A stretch of 50,437 nt of DNA, from assembly GCA_021845725.1 (NCBI GenBank), contig JAJZVL010000016.1, positions 1 to 50,437 of the forward strand. Direction: 5' to 3'. Under the pieces are notes generated by a model, which was given only the letters and a program-made list of their open reading frames with translations, made no database searches and was not told where the DNA came from. The DNA comes from Actinomycetes bacterium. GTDB lineage: Bacteria > Actinomycetota > Acidimicrobiia > Acidimicrobiales > RAAP-2. The position numbers and the translations under genes are program-made. Positions 14,698-22,474 of the stretch are shown piece after piece (position 1 is the stretch's first letter; each line of letters opens with the position of its first letter).

Positions 14698-15666
14698 GTG
14701 ACCTTAGGGCTTGCCGTCGTCGTGCCGAAGGCCGTCCAGGCGCTTCAGGTGCTGACGATCCTCGTCGGCGCCCCGCTCGTGAGCGGGGTGATCTCGCACG
14801 CAGAAGCACGCCTGCAGGGGCGTCGCGGCCCTCGGATCCTGCAGCCCTACTACGACCTGGCGAAGCTCTTCCGCAAGGAGACGCTGGTCACCGACGAGTC
14901 GAGCTGGGTGTTCCTGGCCGCGCCGGTCGTGGCGTTCAGCTGCTACCTGATCGTGCCGCTGCTCATCCCGGTCCTCACGACGTACCCCCTGCCACTCGGC
15001 TACATGGGCGACATCCTCGGCGGCGGCTTCGTGCTCGCGCTCGGCGGGTTCTCCGTCGCCCTCGCAGCCGCAGAGTCCGGCGCGCCGTACGCGCAGCTCG
15101 GCGCGAGCAGGGCGATGACGTTCGGCGCGTTGGTCGAGCCGACGATCCTCTTCGTGGTTTTCGTGGTCGGCCTGATCACCAGCACCGATCTTCCCTACGC
15201 GCTCGCCGGTGCGGTCCGCTCGTCCTCGGAGATCGTGCGGCCCGGACACGTGCTGGCAGCGGTCGCGTTCTTCCTCGTGGTGCTCGTGGACACCGGGCGG
15301 ATCCCCGTGGAGACCCATACCGGGACGCTCGAGCTCGGCATGATCGACGAGGCGCGCACCCTCGAGCACTCGGGGCCTGCGCTCGCCCTCTTGCAGTGGG
15401 GGTCGGCGATGAAGCAGCTGATCCTCTACACGATCCTCATCAACGTGTTCGTGGCTCCCTTCGGCCTCTCCTCCAACGGCACGCCAGTGTCGGTCGTCGG
15501 GGCGATCGCCGCGCTGCTCGGCAAAGCGATGCTGCTCGGGCTCGTCTTCGCGGTGATCGACAATCTCTTCTCCAAGCTGCGGCTGTTCAAGATCCCCGAG
15601 TTCCTGGCAGCCGCCTTCGGCATCGCGGTGCTTGCCGTGGTCGTCTTCTACGTGGGTCCCGCGTGA
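14698..15666 (+). CDS. Membrane subunit HyfC/HycD/NuoH-like of an Ehr-type complex
   Basis: 322 aa with about eight membrane helices. RRGPRILQPYYDLAKLFRKE is the hallmark loop of the NuoH/HycD family. RIPVETHTGTLELGMIDEA matches the second family loop, with acidic residues kept. This subunit anchors the peripheral arm and forms the entry of the ion path. GTG 14698 is favoured because GGAGG (14688-14692) lies 5 nt upstream; an in-frame GTG at 14686 has no such site. It is the first gene of six that overlap or nearly touch, and it follows the 31-bp palindrome. Confidence 0.9.
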   Translation: MTLGLAVVVPKAVQALQVLTILVGAPLVSGVISHAEARLQGRRGPRILQPYYDLAKLFRKETLVTDESSWVFLAAPVVAFSCYLIVPLLIPVLTTYPLPLGYMGDILGGGFVLALGGFSVALAAAESGAPYAQLGASRAMTFGALVEPTILFVVFVVGLITSTDLPYALAGAVRSSSEIVRPGHVLAAVAFFLVVLVDTGRIPVETHTGTLELGMIDEARTLEHSGPALALLQWGSAMKQLILYTILINVFVAPFGLSSNGTPVSVVGAIAALLGKAMLLGLVFAVIDNLFSKLRLFKIPEFLAAAFGIAVLAVVVFYVGPA

Positions 15667-16334
15667 TGCTCGCCCACGTGCCCTCCACCACTGCTGGCGT
15701 CGAGGATGTCGTCGCGGTGCTCGTGCTGCTCACGGAGTTCGCGATGCTCCGGGGTCCGCTTCTGCGCTCTCAGGTGCGCCTCTACGCGTTCCAGTCGCTC
15801 GCCGTGAGCGTGCTCGCCGTCGTCGTCGCCGCGACCAGGCATGTGCCCGATATCTACGCGCTCGCCGGGCTCTCCTTCGCCTTGAAGGTGGTGATCGTCC
15901 CGGCGGTCATGATGCGGCTGCTCCGAGACGTCGACGTGGACCTCGCCGGCAGCCCGAAGCTGGGTGTGGCCAGCTCCATGCTGGTGGCGCTCGCGGTGTC
16001 GGTCTTCGGCTTCTTCGCCGTCGGGTCGCTCCACTTCCACTCCTCGCTGCTCCCGACCACGACGCTGGCGGTCGCGTTCGCGGTGGTGCTGGTCGCCTTC
16101 GTGCTGATCGTGCTGCGCTCCGACGTGGTCTCCCAGGCGATGGGGTTCTTCTCGCTCGAGAACGGCGTCTCGATCGCAGGCATGGTGATCGCCGCAGGGC
16201 TGCCGCTCGTCGTCGAGATGACGTTCCTCTTCGACCTTCTCGTCGCGGTGGTGGCCTTCGGGATCATCATCCGCGTCCATCACGGCCGATCGAGGACCCT
16301 GTCCACCGAAGAGCTCGACAGGCTGCGCGGGTAG
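15666..16334 (+). CDS. Membrane subunit HyfE-like (fused NuoK-like type)
   Basis: 222 aa, six to seven hydrophobic segments, no cofactors. The start ATG shares a base with the preceding stop (TGATG). GFFSLENGVSIAGM near residue 165 is typical of HyfE/NuoK-like subunits, including the acidic residue in the helix. It sits between the NuoH-like and the first antiporter-like subunit, the usual gene order in hydrogenase-4-like operons. It is expected to help carry protons or sodium ions. Confidence 0.85.
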   Translation: MLAHVPSTTAGVEDVVAVLVLLTEFAMLRGPLLRSQVRLYAFQSLAVSVLAVVVAATRHVPDIYALAGLSFALKVVIVPAVMMRLLRDVDVDLAGSPKLGVASSMLVALAVSVFGFFAVGSLHFHSSLLPTTTLAVAFAVVLVAFVLIVLRSDVVSQAMGFFSLENGVSIAGMVIAAGLPLVVEMTFLFDLLVAVVAFGIIIRVHHGRSRTLSTEELDRLRG

Positions 16335-16342
16335 GCGGAGCG

Positions 16343-17872
16343 ATGGGTGCACTGTTGGTCCTGCTGCTGGCCTTCCCACTCGGCGTGGGCGTGGTCTCCT
16401 ACGTGGTGCCGGTCAGGGTCGCCAAGGTCCTCGCGCCCGTGGCAGGAGCGGGGGCGTTCGCCCTCTCGATCGCCCTCGTGCCGTCGGTCCTCGCGCACGG
16501 CCATATTTCCGCTGGGAGCGAGCTGCGGGTCGACTCGCTGTCGGTGGTGTTCCTCATCGCGACCTCCTTCCTCTACCTCGCGACCGGGGTCTTCTCGGCG
16601 GGGTACCTGCATCTCGACGCAGGCCCGACGGGCGCCCGCTACGGCCGGCGGTTCTATGCAGGGATGAACGTCTTCTGCTGGGCGATGCTCGCGGCACCGC
16701 TCGTGAGCGGCCTCGCGCTGCTGTGGGTCGCGATCGAGGTGACGACGGTGGTGTCCGCGCTGCTCGTCGCGATCGACGACACCGACACGGCGACCGAGGC
16801 TGCGTGGAAGTACGTGTTGATCGCCTCGATGGGACTCGGCATCAGCCTGCTCGCGACGATCGTGCTCTACTACGCCGGGACCTCGGTCTTCGGGGCGGGC
16901 TACGACCTCTCCTACGCGAAGATGCTGGCAGCGGGGCACCACCTTCCCCCTGAGGTCGTGCGGCTCGCGTTCGTCCTGGCGGTTCTCGGCTACGGGACGA
17001 AGATGGGCCTCGTACCGATGCACACGTGGCTTCCCGACGCGCACTCCGAAGCGCCTACTCCCGTCTCCGCGCTGCTCTCCGGCGCGCTCCTGGCGACCAG
17101 CTTCTACGCGATCCTCCGCTTCTACCAGATCACGACCGTGGCGGTCGGATCTACCTTTCCTCGCAACGTGCTTCTGGTCTTCGGCCTCGCCTCCCTCCTG
17201 CTCGCGGCGTTGTACCTGCTCCGCCAGCGCGACATCAAGCGCATGCTCGCCTACTCGAGCATCGAGCACATGGGCATCCTCGCCATCGGGATGAGCTTCG
17301 GCGTCACGCTCGCGTTCATCGGGGTCCTTCTCCATGTCCTCGCGCACGCCGCGGCGAAGGGGACCGCCTTCTTCGGCGCCGGCTCGGTCGTGAGGAAGTT
17401 CGGCACGAAGGACATGACGCTGCTCCGCGGAGGGGTGGGCGCGCTCCCCTGGAGCGGCTCCATGCTCGTCGCGGCGGTGCTCGCGCTCTCCGCCATGCCG
17501 CCGTTCGGTCTGTTCAGGAGCGAGTTCCTCATCGTCTCGGGTGGGCTGTCCGACCCTCGCTACGGCGTCGCCGCGGTGCTCGTGGTGCTGGTGATGCTCG
17601 CGTTCGTGGGCCTCGCCTGGTCGACCACGCAGACCATGCTCACGAGTGGGCCTGCGGACGTCGCGCTCCAGGCCACGCCGGACACCGCGCTCCAGGCCAC
17701 GCCGGACACCGCGCTCCAGGCCACGCCTCGAGTGACCAAGGGCGAGGTGAGCCCATGGATCGTGCTCGCGATGGCGCTTGGCATCGCGGCGCTGGTGCTG
17801 CTCGGAGTCCACCTGCCTGCCGACCTGAGCAGGCTGCTCGACCATGCGGCGCATGAGCTGAGCACGCCATGA
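16343..17872 (+). CDS. Antiporter-like membrane subunit HyfF/NuoL-M-like
   Basis: 509 aa, about 14 helices. Key ion-path residues are present: Glu132 in WVAIEVTTVV, Lys220 in GTKMGLVPMHTWLPDA, PTPVSALLSG, and a Lys in HAAAKGTAFF. This subunit therefore looks functional as a pump channel. The start is ATG 16343, just after GGCGGAG; a longer in-frame opening from 15632 would run through hyfE and is rejected. Near the C-terminus an eight-residue unit (ALQATPDT) is repeated between two helices by a 24-bp tandem repeat. The stop overlaps the next start (ATGA). Confidence 0.9.
   Translation: MGALLVLLLAFPLGVGVVSYVVPVRVAKVLAPVAGAGAFALSIALVPSVLAHGHISAGSELRVDSLSVVFLIATSFLYLATGVFSAGYLHLDAGPTGARYGRRFYAGMNVFCWAMLAAPLVSGLALLWVAIEVTTVVSALLVAIDDTDTATEAAWKYVLIASMGLGISLLATIVLYYAGTSVFGAGYDLSYAKMLAAGHHLPPEVVRLAFVLAVLGYGTKMGLVPMHTWLPDAHSEAPTPVSALLSGALLATSFYAILRFYQITTVAVGSTFPRNVLLVFGLASLLLAALYLLRQRDIKRMLAYSSIEHMGILAIGMSFGVTLAFIGVLLHVLAHAAAKGTAFFGAGSVVRKFGTKDMTLLRGGVGALPWSGSMLVAAVLALSAMPPFGLFRSEFLIVSGGLSDPRYGVAAVLVVLVMLAFVGLAWSTTQTMLTSGPADVALQATPDTALQATPDTALQATPRVTKGEVSPWIVLAMALGIAALVLLGVHLPADLSRLLDHAAHELSTP
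17663..17727 (+). repeat. 24-bp tandem repeat inside the HyfF-like gene
   Basis: GCGCTCCAGGCCACGCCGGA plus four bases begins at 17663, 17687 and 17711. The period keeps the frame and adds an Ala/Thr/Pro loop before the last helix. Confidence 0.92.
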
Positions 17873-19434
17873 GCGACGCCACGAGGATGCTGTGGTCACC
17901 GGCGCACGTGAAGGGAGCGGACGCAGAGGAGGCGGGGGGTGTCGCGTCCTTCCCCTTGACGCGCCAGCTTGTGGCAGACGGTGCGCGCTTCTGCGGGATC
18001 TTCGAGGGCTCACGAGGGGGAGGCTCAGGAGGGGGAGGCTCAGGAGGGGGAGGCGGCATGTCGCTGCTCGCGGTGGTGTCGTCGGGGGGAACGCTGCTGG
18101 TCGAAGAGGCGCGCCTCGACGGCGGACGCGCACCCAGGTACGAGTCGCTCACCCCGACGATCCCGGCCGCAGGCTGGTACGAGCGGCGACTGCGCGACCT
18201 GTTCGGCGTCGAGCCGATCGGCCACCCGCGCCCCGACCCGCTCGTTTTCCCGGTGCCTGCAGGCCGCGCCGCGCCGCGGGGGGTGGGCGGCGACCCTACG
18301 GCCCCGATGACCCCCGACCTGACCCCCCTGCCCACGCACGTCCATGGCGAGGGGGTGTTCACCCTTCCTTACGGCCCGGTCCGCTCAGGCGTCTTCGAGG
18401 CCGTCGAGGCGCTCATCGAGACCTCGGGCGAAGATGTCGCGCACCTCCGCACGCGCATCTTCTACAAGCACCGGGGAATCGAGGCGCGCTTCTGTGGCCT
18501 CGGTGTCACAGACGGTGTGCTGCTCGCCGAGCGCGTGGAGGGCGTGGCATCTGTCGCGCACGCCATCGCCTTCAGCCAGGCGATCGAGCAGGTCGGCGAC
18601 GTCACCGTCCCGCTCGAGGCGCAGCTCGTCCGCGTCGTGCACGCCGAGCTCGAGCGCGTGGCGAACCACCTCGACACGATGGTCCGCCACACCGAGGCGG
18701 CAGGACAGGCGGTGGCCTACGCCGTCCTCTCCCACCATAAAGAGCGCGTCCAGCGGCTCCGTGCCCGCCTCTGCGGCAGCCGCTTCGGAAGGGGCGTGGT
18801 CGTGCCGGGCGGCGTGACCCGGCCGCTGCGGCTGCGCCCGACAGAGGTGCTGGCGACCCTCGCTTCGCTCGAGCGGGAGATCGACGAGGACGTGTGCCGC
18901 CTGATGGACACGCCGTCCTTCGTCGATCGGCTGCGCAAGACCGGCGTCCTCGCCCACGGTGACGCGCGCAGGTTCGCGGTCGTGGGCCCGGTCGGGCGGG
19001 CGTCGGGGGTACCGGAGGATGTCCGCACCAGCCGTCCCTACGGCGCCTACCAGCGTCTGGGCCAGCGGATCTTCGAGGCCCATGACGAGGGTGACGCCCT
19101 TGCGCGCCAGCGTGTTCGCATCGCCGAGATCGCCGGTGCGTTCCACCTGGTCCGCCAGGCAGTCGACCTGCTCGACGAGCTCGGGGAACCGCGGAGCTGG
19201 CGTGCGGACGTCCCAGCGGTGGGCGGCCGGTCGATCGGGTGGGCGGAGGCGCCGCAAGGCGAGCTGCTCTACGTCGTAGAGGCCGCCGAGGGCCGATTGC
19301 TCCAGGTGAGCCAGCGCTCCGCGTCGTTCCACAACCTCGCCGCCTACCCGGCGGCCTTCCCGAAGGACGTCTTCACCGACGTGGCCTTCATCGAGGCGAG
19401 CTTCGGGCTTTCGATCGCGGGGGCGGCCGGCTGA
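17869..19434 (+). CDS. Large subunit of Ehr complex: NuoC-NuoD fusion without [NiFe] ligands
   Basis: 521 aa, HycE/HyfG-like. A NuoC-like N-terminal domain ends near YERRLRDLFGVEPIGHPRPD. The NuoD/large-subunit domain begins near residue 150 and includes KHRGIEARF. The first hydrogenase Cys motif (CGIC then H in HycE) aligns with ERVEGVASVAH: Glu224 and Ala227 replace the cysteines while His231 stays. The C-terminal DPCxxC motif aligns with IEASFGLS (Ser511, Leu514), so all four Ni-Fe ligands are missing. A Gly/Ser linker (residues about 47-62) comes from a 15-bp repeat. It cannot bind the [NiFe] centre; it may keep a quinone or other small-molecule site, as NuoD does. Confidence 0.9.
   Translation: MSDATRMLWSPAHVKGADAEEAGGVASFPLTRQLVADGARFCGIFEGSRGGGSGGGGSGGGGGMSLLAVVSSGGTLLVEEARLDGGRAPRYESLTPTIPAAGWYERRLRDLFGVEPIGHPRPDPLVFPVPAGRAAPRGVGGDPTAPMTPDLTPLPTHVHGEGVFTLPYGPVRSGVFEAVEALIETSGEDVAHLRTRIFYKHRGIEARFCGLGVTDGVLLAERVEGVASVAHAIAFSQAIEQVGDVTVPLEAQLVRVVHAELERVANHLDTMVRHTEAAGQAVAYAVLSHHKERVQRLRARLCGSRFGRGVVVPGGVTRPLRLRPTEVLATLASLEREIDEDVCRLMDTPSFVDRLRKTGVLAHGDARRFAVVGPVGRASGVPEDVRTSRPYGAYQRLGQRIFEAHDEGDALARQRVRIAEIAGAFHLVRQAVDLLDELGEPRSWRADVPAVGGRSIGWAEAPQGELLYVVEAAEGRLLQVSQRSASFHNLAAYPAAFPKDVFTDVAFIEASFGLSIAGAAG
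18007..18054 (+). repeat. 15-bp tandem repeat coding a Gly-Ser linker
   Basis: GGCTCAGGAGGGGGA, first copy with one variant base, begins at 18007, 18022 and 18037. It encodes GGGSGGGGSGGGGG in the NuoC-like domain, remarkably like a man-made flexible linker, but its repeat origin explains it. Confidence 0.92.
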
Positions 19435-20312
19435 TGCCCTGGATCCCCCGCGGCTTACGACACGGCATCGTCACCAGCCGCTACCCGAGGCGCCCCGACG
19501 GGTATGGCCCCGGGTTCTTCGGGCACGTCGAGGTCGTGACGGTCCGCGGCGACGGTCCCGAGGCGCCGGTCCGCGGCGACGGTCCCGAGGCGCCCGCCGT
19601 GGCAGCGGCGGAGTGCCCCACCGGTGCGATCACGATCGACGGCGACGTGGTGCGGCTGGACCGCGGCCGCTGCATCCTGTGCGGGCGATGCGTGGCGCTC
19701 GCCCCTTCGACGTTCCGCGCCGACCCGGGCTTCGAGACGGCTGGACACGGCCGGCGCGCGCTCGTGGTGCCGGCGACCCCAGACGACGACGCGGCGCTGG
19801 CAGAGGCACGGATGCGGCTCGCGCACCGGGTCCGCGGGCTGCGCCGCTCCGTCCACGTACGCCACGTCGACGCCGGCTCGGACGGCGCAGAGGAGTGGGA
19901 GGTGGCCGCGCTGACCAACCCCGTCTACGACGTCCAGCGCCTCGGGGTCTTCTTCACCGCGAGCCCCAAGCACGCGGACGTGCTGCTCGTGACCGGCATC
20001 GGCACGGCGGGCATGGACGTTCCGCTCCGCCAGACCTACGACCTGATGCCCGACCCAAAGGTCGTGGTCGCCGCCGGGGTGGACGCCACGAGCGGCGGCA
20101 TGGTGCACGAGGGCTACGCTGCTCGCGGCGGGGTTGCGGGGCTCGTGCCCGTGGACGTCTACGTCCCTGGATCCCCGCCGAGCCCATTCGGCATCCTGCA
20201 CGGCATCTTGGCGGCTGTGGGGATCCTCGGCTCGCTCCGGCACGTCGGCGCGGAGGACGCGGCCGGCGCGAATCACGCGGCCGGCGCGAATGACGCGGCC
20301 GGCGCCACATGA
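19434..20312 (+). CDS. NuoB-like small subunit of Ehr complex, N2 cysteines lost, ferredoxin domain fused
   Basis: 292 aa. An N-terminal ferredoxin-like part keeps Cys61 (ECPTGAI) and Cys80, 83, 86 (RCILCGRC). These are the four ligands of one [4Fe-4S] cluster; the other cluster's ligands, including position 90 (Ala), are gone. The NuoB/HycG fold follows: NPVYDVQRLG, PKHADVLLVTG, MPDPKVVVAAG, VPVDVYVPG. At the four N2-type cysteine positions stand Ala147/Asp150 (with Glu153 at a third nearby Cys), Asp217 and Ser247, so the proximal cluster cannot form. A 27-bp repeat lies before Cys61 and an 18-bp repeat makes the C-terminal AAGAN tail. The stop overlaps the next start. Confidence 0.88.
   Translation: MPWIPRGLRHGIVTSRYPRRPDGYGPGFFGHVEVVTVRGDGPEAPVRGDGPEAPAVAAAECPTGAITIDGDVVRLDRGRCILCGRCVALAPSTFRADPGFETAGHGRRALVVPATPDDDAALAEARMRLAHRVRGLRRSVHVRHVDAGSDGAEEWEVAALTNPVYDVQRLGVFFTASPKHADVLLVTGIGTAGMDVPLRQTYDLMPDPKVVVAAGVDATSGGMVHEGYAARGGVAGLVPVDVYVPGSPPSPFGILHGILAAVGILGSLRHVGAEDAAGANHAAGANDAAGAT
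19541..19594 (+). repeat. 27-bp tandem repeat, two copies, in the small-subunit gene
   Basis: GGTCCGCGGCGACGGTCCCG plus seven bases begins at 19541 and 19568 and encodes VRGDGPEAP twice, just before the ferredoxin-like part. Confidence 0.9.
20259..20307 (+). repeat. 18-bp tandem repeat, 2.7 copies, at the small-subunit C-terminus
   Basis: GCGGCCGGCGCGAATCAC and variants begin at 20259, 20277 and 20295, coding AAGANH, AAGAND and AAGAT up to the stop codon. Confidence 0.9.
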
Positions 20313-22474
20313 CCGCTCCGCTCATCGTCGCCGCGCTCGCCTGCATGCTCGCCGGGGCAGCGGTCGACCTCGGCCTCGGGACGCGCTCGGCAGTGGTGCG
20401 CGCGGTGCCGTACCTACTCGGCGCGGCCGGCGGCGCCTGCCTGCTCGCGGTCGGGATCCACGCGACGCTGTCTCGCTCGCCGACCACCATCGGCATCGCG
20501 TCGCTCTTCGACGTGGGACGTGGCGCGCTGCGAGTGGACCCGCTCGCCGGGCTCTTCCTGACGCTCATGTTCGGCGTCTCCATTGCGGTGTCCCTGTGCT
20601 TCGCGTCGTGGGCCTGGTCGGACGCAGGAAGGGCGCACCGCCGAGCAGTCGCCACCGGCTACCTCACCCTCCTTGCCGCGGTGGCGGTCGTGGTGTGCGC
20701 AGCGGACGCGTTCGTCTTCCTCTTCGCCTGGGAGGCCCTGACGGTCGCGTTCACTCTTCTGACGTCGGCGCAGCGGGGAAGCGCGCGCCAGGCGCGCGCG
20801 CCGTGGATCACGGCGAGCATCGGGAAGCTGAGCGGAGCGAGCCTGCTGTTCGGGTTCCTGCTCCTGGCAGGTCGCACGCACAGCTTGACCATCGCGAGCT
20901 GGTCGCGTGTCGGTCCCGGCGGGCTGCACGACGTCGCGTGGGTGCTCGTCCTGGTCGGCTTCGCCGCCAAGCTCGGCGTCGTGCCATTGCAGGTCTGGAT
21001 CCCGGTCGGCTACCCGGCCGCGCCGGGACCGGCACGCGCCGCGATGGCGGGGATCGCCGCCAACGTCGGTGTCTACGGCCTATGGCGCTTCCTCGGGGTC
21101 CTCGGGAGGCCGCCGGTGTGGCTGGTGATCGTCGTCCTGCTTGCCGGAGGGGTCACCGCGTTCCTCGGCATCCTCTTCGCCGGGGTGCAGTCGCGCCTCA
21201 GTCGCGTGGTGGCGTACTCGAGCGTCGAGCAGGCCGGGATCATCCTCGTCGCCTACGGCGTGGCGCTCACCGGCGTCGCCGTCGGCTCGACGCCGCTGGA
21301 AGTGGTCGGCCTCCTCGCTGCGTCGCTCCAGGTGGTGGCGCACGCGGTCGCGAAGTCGAGCGTGTTCTGCTCCCTTGCGTTCGCGGAAGCCGAAGCAGGC
21401 AGTGACGACCTCGACGCGTTGCGCGGCGCGGGTCGCCGGTTGCCGTGGAGCGGCGCGGCATTCGGTGCTGGCGCCCTGGCGCTCGCGGGGCTCCCGCCGA
21501 CGATCGGCTTCGTCTCGGAGTGGTTCGTGCTCGAGGCGCTCATGCAGCAGTTCCGCCTGGGGGGGCTCGCGTTGCGCCTCAGCCTCGCAGGGGCCGGGGC
21601 ACTCGTCGCGCTGACCACGGGGCTCGCCGCCTTCGCGTTCGTCCGCGTCCTCGGCCTCACGTTCTTGGGCTGCCGGAGCGCGCCTACGCCGGCTGGGTCG
21701 TCATCGGACGCGCCGTCCTCGGGCGCGGCGTCATCGGCTGCCTCGTCATCGGGCGCGGCGTCATCGGGCGCGGCGTCATCGGGCGCGGCAACGGGTGCCG
21801 GCGACGCCGGCATCCTCGGACGGGTCGGCCTAGTCGCGCTGGTGCTCGGGTGCCTCGGGATCGCTGCGGCGAGCCCCTGGGAGGTCCGTTTCCTCGCCCA
21901 CGGGCTTGCACCGCTCGTACCGCGGGCCGGCGTGCTCGGGGCGCTCAAGTCCCCGTGGGTGCTCCAGCCGGTCTACCAGGGCTTCTCCATCCTCTCCCCG
22001 TCGTGGCTGTGGGTCGTCCTGCCGGTCGCGTGCGTCGGGGCATTCGCGATGGCGGTGCTCTTGTCGAAGGGGCGCTACGTGCGGGTTCGCCGGGTGCCGG
22101 CCTGGCACTCTGCGACTTCGGGGGTCGCGGGACGGTCGTCGTACACGGCGTTCGGGTTCGCGAACCCGCTGCGCCACGTGCTCGCCAACGTGCTCGCGAC
22201 GGAGCGGATCCGGCGTGTCCAACCGGTCGTTGCTGCGGGCGAAGGCGCACGCGAGCCCGAGGCGAGCCTCGAGGGGCAGGCAAGCGTCCACGTCGAGTCG
22301 CAGACGAGAGTCGTCGAGCCGGTCGAGGCGTACCTCTACCGCCCGGCTTGGAGGCTGGCCGTCTCTGTGGCCGACTTCGTACGCCGGCTGCAATCGGGTT
22401 CGCTCAACGCATACGTTGCCTACATGTTGGTCGCGCTCCTCATCGCGCTCGCGGTCACGGCAGCGCTGCGATGA
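20309..22474 (+). CDS. Antiporter-like membrane subunit HyfB/NuoL-like
   Basis: 721 aa, about 16 helices. The acidic residue in FAWEALTVAF and the lysines in AAKLGVVPLQVWIP and HAVAKSSVFC are kept. The stretch after the first lysine reads GYPAAPGPARAAMAG instead of the usual PTPVSALIH-like sequence, so the broken-helix loop is diverged. A long Ala/Ser insert (about residues 465-495) is made by a 15-bp repeat. The C-terminal helix after VEPVEAYLYRPAWRL fits HyfB-type subunits. The start overlaps the small-subunit stop and the stop overlaps the stress-protein start. Confidence 0.87.
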   Translation: MTAPLIVAALACMLAGAAVDLGLGTRSAVVRAVPYLLGAAGGACLLAVGIHATLSRSPTTIGIASLFDVGRGALRVDPLAGLFLTLMFGVSIAVSLCFASWAWSDAGRAHRRAVATGYLTLLAAVAVVVCAADAFVFLFAWEALTVAFTLLTSAQRGSARQARAPWITASIGKLSGASLLFGFLLLAGRTHSLTIASWSRVGPGGLHDVAWVLVLVGFAAKLGVVPLQVWIPVGYPAAPGPARAAMAGIAANVGVYGLWRFLGVLGRPPVWLVIVVLLAGGVTAFLGILFAGVQSRLSRVVAYSSVEQAGIILVAYGVALTGVAVGSTPLEVVGLLAASLQVVAHAVAKSSVFCSLAFAEAEAGSDDLDALRGAGRRLPWSGAAFGAGALALAGLPPTIGFVSEWFVLEALMQQFRLGGLALRLSLAGAGALVALTTGLAAFAFVRVLGLTFLGCRSAPTPAGSSSDAPSSGAASSAASSSGAASSGAASSGAATGAGDAGILGRVGLVALVLGCLGIAAASPWEVRFLAHGLAPLVPRAGVLGALKSPWVLQPVYQGFSILSPSWLWVVLPVACVGAFAMAVLLSKGRYVRVRRVPAWHSATSGVAGRSSYTAFGFANPLRHVLANVLATERIRRVQPVVAAGEGAREPEASLEGQASVHVESQTRVVEPVEAYLYRPAWRLAVSVADFVRRLQSGSLNAYVAYMLVALLIALAVTAALR
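21698..21792 (+). repeat. 15-bp repeat array in the HyfB-like gene
   Basis: GTCATCGGGCGCGGC and close variants recur about six times. They encode Ser-Ser-Gly-Ala-Ala blocks in a cytoplasmic or extracellular loop between helices. Boundaries are approximate. Confidence 0.85.

Noticed and set aside
16280-18133. Minus-strand open frame of 617 codons
   Set aside because: It mirrors the HyfF-like gene, and its composition is Arg/His/Glu-rich without any fold pattern.
17869-20312. Calling the large and small subunits a [NiFe] hydrogenase or NADH dehydrogenase
   Set aside because: The Ni-Fe cysteines and N2 cysteines are missing, and no NuoE/F/G genes are present, so neither enzyme is supported.
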